From assembly GCA_958296445.1 (NCBI GenBank), contig OY282565.1, forward strand, positions 1,501,570-1,565,569: a stretch of DNA of 64,000 nucleotides. The letters run 5' to 3'. The stretch comes from an uncultured Dehalococcoidia bacterium (lineage in GTDB: Bacteria; Chloroflexota; Dehalococcoidia; Lucifugimonadales; UBA3495). A program made the position numbers and the translations under genes. This document shows, piece by piece, positions 59,527 to 64,000 of this stretch; the first letter of the stretch is position 1; the number at the start of each line of letters is the position of its first letter. The notes below the pieces were generated by a model. It did no database searches, had not been told where the DNA came from, and saw only the letters and a program-made list of their open reading frames with translations.

Positions 59527-59719
59527 GAATCAATCCAGACCCGGCGTATTTTGATGGGCAGGCAAGGAACTAAGCTATTTCGTCATTCCTGCGGATGTGG
59601 GAATCAAAGAAGGTATGGGCGTCGGCACTCCTAAAGACTAAGGACGTCTGGGTACAGTGAGAGTCAATCGGGGAACCGGCGGCGCGATAGGCCGCAAGTC
59701 TTGGTAATGAGGTGATTCA

Positions 59720-60625
59720 ATGGTAACGGCAGGTGTGGTCAACGGCAAGACGGAGATTCAGCTAACCCCCAGGGATTTCAAGGGGTTGGTAGACCCCGAC
59801 TGGTGCCCGGGTTGCGGCGACTTCGGGGTGTTGAACGCCCTGCAACGCACCTGCGCCGAGCTGGGCTTGCGGCCTCACGAGATATTGACGGTCAGCGGCA
59901 TTGGTTGTTCGTCCAACCTGCCGGGGTATTTCAATTCCTACGGGATGCACACTTTGCACGGGCGGTCTCTGGCCGTAGCCACCGGTGCGAAATTGGCTAA
60001 CCATGATCTGACCGTATTCGTTACCGGCGGCGACGGGGACGGGTATGGCATCGGCGGCAACCACTTTGCCCATTCGGCCCGGCGCAACATAGACCTGACG
60101 TATGTGGTGATGAACAACCAGATTTACGGTCTCACCACGGGGCAGATTTCGCCGACCAGCAGCTTGGGGATGAGCACCAAGAGCACCCCCCACGGCAGCG
60201 TTGAGGCTCCGGTGAATCCGATTACCACGGCCATAATGAACGGGGCGACCTATGTGGCGCGGGGCTATAGCGGGGACGTCCGCCACCTTACCGAGCTGAT
60301 TAAGCAGGGGGTGCGGCACAATGGGTTTTCCCTGATTGACGTTTTCAGTCCCTGCGTCACCTTTAACCTCGACAACACCCACCCGTTTTTTAAGGACAGG
60401 GTGAAGAAGCTGGAAGACGAGGAGCATGACCCGTCGGACTGGAAGACGGCCTGCGAGAAGGCGATGATGTGGGGCGATACCATCTACACCGGCCTGTTTT
60501 TCCAGAAGGAGTCGGTTTCGCTGGTGGAGGCCGAGCCGGTGCTGGCGAAGGACGGCCCGCTGGCTCACCGGCCCTTGGGGCTGTCGGAGGAGCAGGCGCA
60601 GCGCATTATCCAGCGGATGATGTAG
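59720..60625 (+). CDS. korB: 2-oxoacid:ferredoxin oxidoreductase beta subunit (KorB type)
   Basis: 301 residues. WCPGCGDFGVLNALQ, SGIGCSSNLPGYFNSYGMHTLHGR, the ThDP-Mg motif FVTGGDGDGYGIGGNHF and VVMNNQIYGLTTGQISPTS are the standard landmarks. It binds ThDP and one 4Fe-4S cluster (first Cys pair). ATG 59720 follows TGAGGTG. Works with KorA. Confidence 0.95.
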   Translation: MVTAGVVNGKTEIQLTPRDFKGLVDPDWCPGCGDFGVLNALQRTCAELGLRPHEILTVSGIGCSSNLPGYFNSYGMHTLHGRSLAVATGAKLANHDLTVFVTGGDGDGYGIGGNHFAHSARRNIDLTYVVMNNQIYGLTTGQISPTSSLGMSTKSTPHGSVEAPVNPITTAIMNGATYVARGYSGDVRHLTELIKQGVRHNGFSLIDVFSPCVTFNLDNTHPFFKDRVKKLEDEEHDPSDWKTACEKAMMWGDTIYTGLFFQKESVSLVEAEPVLAKDGPLAHRPLGLSEEQAQRIIQRMM

Positions 60626-60675
60626 CTTGTCGGGAATGGGCGGGCCAAGCGTTTTGGCCCGTCTTGGGGTGAGAA

Positions 60676-61149
60676 ATGAGCATAGAGGCCATTGCGGGGT
60701 TTACTGCCGCGGGGGTTACTCTTTTGGGGTTGGCGTTTGGCGCGTTTTTGTGGTTGCTGGCGCTAATCCGGTCGGAAATCCGCGGCTTGCGGACGGAAAT
60801 GCGGACGGAGAACCGTGAGTTGCGGGAGGAGATGCAGACGCAAAATCGTGAGTTGCGGGAGGAGATGCAGACGCAAAATCGTGAGTTGCGAGAGGAGGTG
60901 CTGAGGGCGAACCGCGAGTTGCGGGAGGAGATGCAGACGCAAAATCGTGAGTTGCGGGAGGAGATGCTGAGGGGAAACCGTGAGTTGCGGGGGGAAATGC
61001 GGGAGGAGATGCGGGATATGAAGGCGGAGCTGCTTGAGGAAATCCGTGACGGGAACCAGCGGATATTGGATGCGCTCTATAACCACCGGCATGACCCCGC
61101 TACCGGAACGGCGGTGTTTTATCCGCCGCAGGCGCAGGCGGCGGACTGA
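60676..61149 (+). CDS. single-pass membrane protein with 11-residue repeat coiled coil
   Basis: 157 residues: one hydrophobic helix (about 6-32), then tandem repeats of RELREEMQTQN and its variants (seven to eight copies, 33 bases each), which form a long charged coiled coil, and a short soluble end. No known family. Its DNA repeats GTGAGTTGCGGGAGGAGATGC are prone to length change. Perhaps an anchoring protein of the 2-oxoacid enzyme cluster; this is a guess. Confidence 0.7.
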   Translation: MSIEAIAGFTAAGVTLLGLAFGAFLWLLALIRSEIRGLRTEMRTENRELREEMQTQNRELREEMQTQNRELREEVLRANRELREEMQTQNRELREEMLRGNRELRGEMREEMRDMKAELLEEIRDGNQRILDALYNHRHDPATGTAVFYPPQAQAAD

Positions 61150-61302
61150 TTTGGCGCGAGGGGGCGAACTTGTTGGTTTTAGGGGGGCGTCCGGGGGGAT
61201 GCTCCCTTTCTTTATGGTTGCCCCTGATGGCGGCTTGCTTTAATATCTAGTCTGGAACATCGGGTTTCAATATCGGGTTTATGGGCGGGACAGGAGGCAG
61301 CG

Positions 61303-62679
61303 TTGGCTACGTCTGTTGTGATGCCGCAGTTGGGCTATGATATGCGGGAAGGCACTGTGGTGCGGTGGGTTAAGCAGGAAGGCGATGAGGTGGCGGCGAA
61401 TGAGGTCATCGCCGAGATAGAAACCGACAAGGCGGTGGTGGAGTTCAAGCCGACTACCGGCGGCGTGTTGCGTCGTATCGTCGCCGGCGAGGGCGAGGCC
61501 GTGCCGGTGGGGAATCTCATCGCGGTTATCGGGGACGCTGATGAAGCCTTGCCCGATGATTTGGCCGGGGCGGGCGGCGTTGCGTCGGAGCCGGAAGCGG
61601 CGGCGGTGGCGGTTGTTGCAGATGTTGCTCCTGTTGCTGCGGCCCCGGCTGCGGCGGGTGAAGTTCGCGCTTCGCCCATTGCCCGGCGGTTGGCCCGGGA
61701 GCGCGGCGTTGACTTGGCGGCGTTGACCGGCAGCGGGCCGGGCGGGCGCGTCGTTGAGGCCGATGTGCTGGCGGCTGAAGAAGCGGCGACGGCGGCGGCT
61801 ATCGCGGGCCGTATTCTTGCCTCGCCTTTGGCCCGCCGTTTGGCTAGGGAGCAGGGCATAGATTTGGCGACGGTGACGGGCAGCGGGCCGGGGGGGCGCA
61901 TCGTTGAAGCCGACATAACTGCGGCTGTTGCGTTGCCTGCCCCGGCGGCGGAACCTGCGGTTGTGGCTGCGCCTGTTGCAGCCCCGGTTGTGGGGGATGT
62001 TGGCCGCGCTGAGCTTTCCCGGATGCGGCAGGCCATTGCCAGCGTTACCGCCGGGAGCAAGCGGGAGGCGCCCCATTTCTATGTGGCGGCCGATATTGAT
62101 ATGACGGCGGCTATGGCCCTGCGGCGGGAGATTAACGATGAGCTGCCCGCTTCAGGGCGGGTGAGCGTCAACGATCTTATCGTCAAGGCGTCGGCTTTGG
62201 CTATTGGGAAGCATCCCAAGTTCAACGCCTTTTTCCGCGGCGACTACCTGCAAATAAACCCGTCGGTCAATGTGGGCATCGCCATCGCTTTGGAGTCGGG
62301 GTTGATTGTGCCGGGCATACCGCAATGCGAAAGCAAGAGTCTGGCGCAGATTGCGGCGGCCAGCCGTGACCTGATTGACCGGGCCAACAACGGCACGCTG
62401 CAAGCCGAGGAATACGTTGGCACGACATACAGCGTCAGCAACTTGGGGATGTTCGATGTTGACAGCTTTACCGCCATTATTTTCCCGCCCCATGCGGCTA
62501 TCTTGGCGGTGGGGGCGGTGAAGGAGCAGCCGGTGGCCCGCGGGGGGCAGCTTGCCATCGCGGAGATTATGAAGGCCACTCTTTCCGTAGACCACCGCGT
62601 TGCCGACGGCGCGGAGGCCGCCCAATTCCTGATGGAGATTAAGCGCCTGCTGGAGCGTCCCATCACTCTGTTGCTTTAG
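61303..62679 (+). CDS. dihydrolipoyl acyltransferase (E2) of a 2-oxoacid dehydrogenase complex, with two subunit-binding domains
   Basis: 458 residues from TTG 61303 (GGAGG five bases before). Lipoyl domain with K43 in AEIETDKAVVEF; linker rich in Ala/Pro; peripheral subunit-binding domain 1 at about 121-157 (ASPIARRLARERGVDL ... GSGPGGRVVEADV) and a near copy at 169-206 (ASPLARRLAREQGIDL ... GSGPGGRIVEADI); catalytic acyltransferase domain with H431 and D435 in VDHRVADGAEAAQF. It transfers acyl groups from E1 to CoA. E1 genes are not seen here; the window ends soon after. Confidence 0.93.
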   Translation: MATSVVMPQLGYDMREGTVVRWVKQEGDEVAANEVIAEIETDKAVVEFKPTTGGVLRRIVAGEGEAVPVGNLIAVIGDADEALPDDLAGAGGVASEPEAAAVAVVADVAPVAAAPAAAGEVRASPIARRLARERGVDLAALTGSGPGGRVVEADVLAAEEAATAAAIAGRILASPLARRLAREQGIDLATVTGSGPGGRIVEADITAAVALPAPAAEPAVVAAPVAAPVVGDVGRAELSRMRQAIASVTAGSKREAPHFYVAADIDMTAAMALRREINDELPASGRVSVNDLIVKASALAIGKHPKFNAFFRGDYLQINPSVNVGIAIALESGLIVPGIPQCESKSLAQIAAASRDLIDRANNGTLQAEEYVGTTYSVSNLGMFDVDSFTAIIFPPHAAILAVGAVKEQPVARGGQLAIAEIMKATLSVDHRVADGAEAAQFLMEIKRLLERPITLLL

Positions 62680-62739
62680 CCCCCGGAGCCGGGCGCTCCG
62701 CAACGTTACTCCCGCAACGTCACGTCAAGGAGAATTGCC

Positions 62740-64000
62740 GTGCCTAACCTGACCGGCGGCCAGGCCGTTGCCGAATCCCTGAAAGCGCAAGGCGTGGATA
62801 CGGTGTTCGGCATCATCAGCGTACATAATCTGGACTTGTTCGACGCCTTGTTTGAGCGGCAGGATAGCCTGCGGTTTGTCGGGGGGCGGCTGGAGCTGGG
62901 GTGCGGCTTTATGGCCGATGGGTACGCCCGGGCCACCGGCAAGCCGGGGGTGCTTATCACCAGCACCGGGCCGGGCGCCGCTGACTCGGTGGGGGCGATG
63001 GGCGAAGCCTATTTTTCCGGCTCGCCATTGTTGCAGGTGACTACCAATGTGGAAAGCGACTTTATCGGGCAGGGGCGGAACACTACGCACGAGACCAAAG
63101 ACCAACTGCGGATGTTTGAGGCGGTGACCGACTGGAACGCTATGATTGGCGAGGTTGAGGCCATTCCCGACCATCTGCTGGAGGCGTTCCGGCGGTTCGG
63201 GAACCGGCGGCCCCGGCCTATCGAGCTGGAGCTGCCCACCGACCTTTTGGGGGCCAGCGCGGATGTGGAGATTCTTGGCCCCCGGGACCCGGGGACGCCT
63301 CAAGGCGACCCGGCACTGGTGGAGCAGGCGTTGCAGTTGTTGCTGAAGGCCAAACGGCCGGCGATTCTGGTGGGCGAGGAAGTGCAGATGCTGGGCGGAA
63401 CCGCCGAAATCGTGCAACTGGCTGAAACGCTGGGCGTGCCGGTGGTCACTTCCGACGGGGCCAAGGGGGCGTTCCCTGAAGACCATCCTCTTTCGCTGGG
63501 GCAGGTATTGGGCCGCCGCATTTGGGGCGAAAACCCGGTTCAGGAATGGCTGTCAACCTGCGATGCGGTGGTCATTCTGGGTTCCATAATGCCCCATCGC
63601 TCTACTTCCGGGGTGCAGCTCAAGTTGCCGGAAAGGGTGGTTCACGTGTTGCTGGACGGCGACGCCATCGGCAAGAATTATGACGCTACAGTGGCAATCG
63701 TTGCCAACTCGCAGGCGGTGGCGCGGCAGTGGCTTGAGGCCATCGGCGATAGCGATGTGGGCAAGGGGCAGTCGTACTTGGACGAGGTGGTGTCGGTGCG
63801 GGGGGACATTCGCCGGAATTTGCAGGAAACTTGGGGCAATGAGTTGCGGGTTTTTGAGGCGATCCGCGAAGTTGCGCCGCGCGACACTATTTTTTCGCTG
63901 GATCCAACGGTTCCTACCAGCCGGGCCAGCCGCTGCCTGCCCATTTACCAGCCGCGCACTTTTATGCACCCGCACGGCTGGGCGGGGCTAGGGTTCGCTT
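62740..64000 (+). CDS. ThDP-dependent enzyme (acetolactate synthase/benzoylformate decarboxylase family), truncated by the window end
   Basis: GTG start at 62740 after AAGGAG. 420 residues are visible. The first domain has LTGGQAVAESLKAQGVDTVFGI and GGRLELGCGFMADGYARATGKPG, where L-E-L-G holds the activating Glu. The middle domain (ILVGEEVQMLGGTAEIVQLAETLG) and the start of the third are there. Same family as the gene at 15377 but only distantly alike. It follows E2 with no E1 between; it may not be part of that complex. Confidence 0.88.
   Translation, partial: MPNLTGGQAVAESLKAQGVDTVFGIISVHNLDLFDALFERQDSLRFVGGRLELGCGFMADGYARATGKPGVLITSTGPGAADSVGAMGEAYFSGSPLLQVTTNVESDFIGQGRNTTHETKDQLRMFEAVTDWNAMIGEVEAIPDHLLEAFRRFGNRRPRPIELELPTDLLGASADVEILGPRDPGTPQGDPALVEQALQLLLKAKRPAILVGEEVQMLGGTAEIVQLAETLGVPVVTSDGAKGAFPEDHPLSLGQVLGRRIWGENPVQEWLSTCDAVVILGSIMPHRSTSGVQLKLPERVVHVLLDGDAIGKNYDATVAIVANSQAVARQWLEAIGDSDVGKGQSYLDEVVSVRGDIRRNLQETWGNELRVFEAIREVAPRDTIFSLDPTVPTSRASRCLPIYQPRTFMHPHGWAGLGFA

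Overview
The window is gene-dense, G+C-rich bacterial chromosome. No rRNA operon is present. The only RNA genes I can support are one tRNA, a selenocysteine tRNA (selC), and two candidate small-RNA arrays. The mix of genes recalls free-living or sponge-associated Chloroflexota (Dehalococcoidia/SAR202-like): Rieske oxygenases, extradiol dioxygenases, luciferase-like flavin oxidoreductases, stand-alone ThDP enzymes, M20 amidohydrolases, a TRAP solute receptor and many FAQND-type dispersed palindromic repeats. That assignment is inference from gene content; no marker gene proves it.

Layout. 1-6.2 kb: end of an M50 protease, cysteine desulfurase, a lipoprotein with an inserted cupredoxin-like domain, a polyprenol/DAG kinase-like membrane protein and two tandem M20 hydrolases. 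6.6-9.3 kb: glycerate kinase, a Uma2 nuclease-fold protein and a HEPN/MNT pair. 9.4-12.4 kb: lutABC lactate oxidation operon. 12.6-17.5 kb: TIMP-like secreted protein, FAD amine oxidase, a membrane protein with a coupled small ORF, and a ThDP enzyme preceded by two small coupled ORFs. 17.8-28.6 kb: an aromatic-degradation neighbourhood (two Rieske alpha subunits, one beta subunit, VOC and LigB extradiol dioxygenases, a hydroxyacid dehydrogenase) with two PaREP1 paralogues and a type IIG restriction-methylase.

28.7-31.7 kb is an accessory island: an A+T-rich orphan gene and two modules, each built as promoter repeat - array of CCTGACGT/ACGTCAGG stem-loops - terminator hairpin - NYN-domain ribonuclease gene. 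This order is that of type III (ToxIN-like) RNA-antitoxin systems, but with an unrelated nuclease. Fragments of a second ligB copy flank and interrupt the modules. I consider this the best candidate for an undescribed system.

31.8-45.5 kb: LsrF-like aldolase/thiolase, zinc alcohol dehydrogenase, two LLM flavin oxidoreductases, FMN split-barrel protein, an AhpD-like protein read as one gene through an in-frame UGA (CxxU selenoprotein with a SECIS-like hairpin), NAD-epimerase type threonine dehydrogenase, SDR, DUF1326 protein, TRAP receptor lipoprotein, TlpA-like thioredoxin, MFS transporter, selC and thioredoxin. The selC gene and the UGA-containing gene support each other: this genome very probably decodes selenocysteine.

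45.6-64 kb: hypothetical genes, long repeat-filled spacers, an RlmD-Maf fusion swollen by in-frame minisatellites, the Tat translocase genes, a large lipoprotein with an HExxH motif, and a 2-oxoacid oxidation cluster (lipoamide dehydrogenase, ferredoxin-dependent 2-oxoacid oxidoreductase alpha and beta, E2 acyltransferase with two subunit-binding domains, and a truncated ThDP enzyme).
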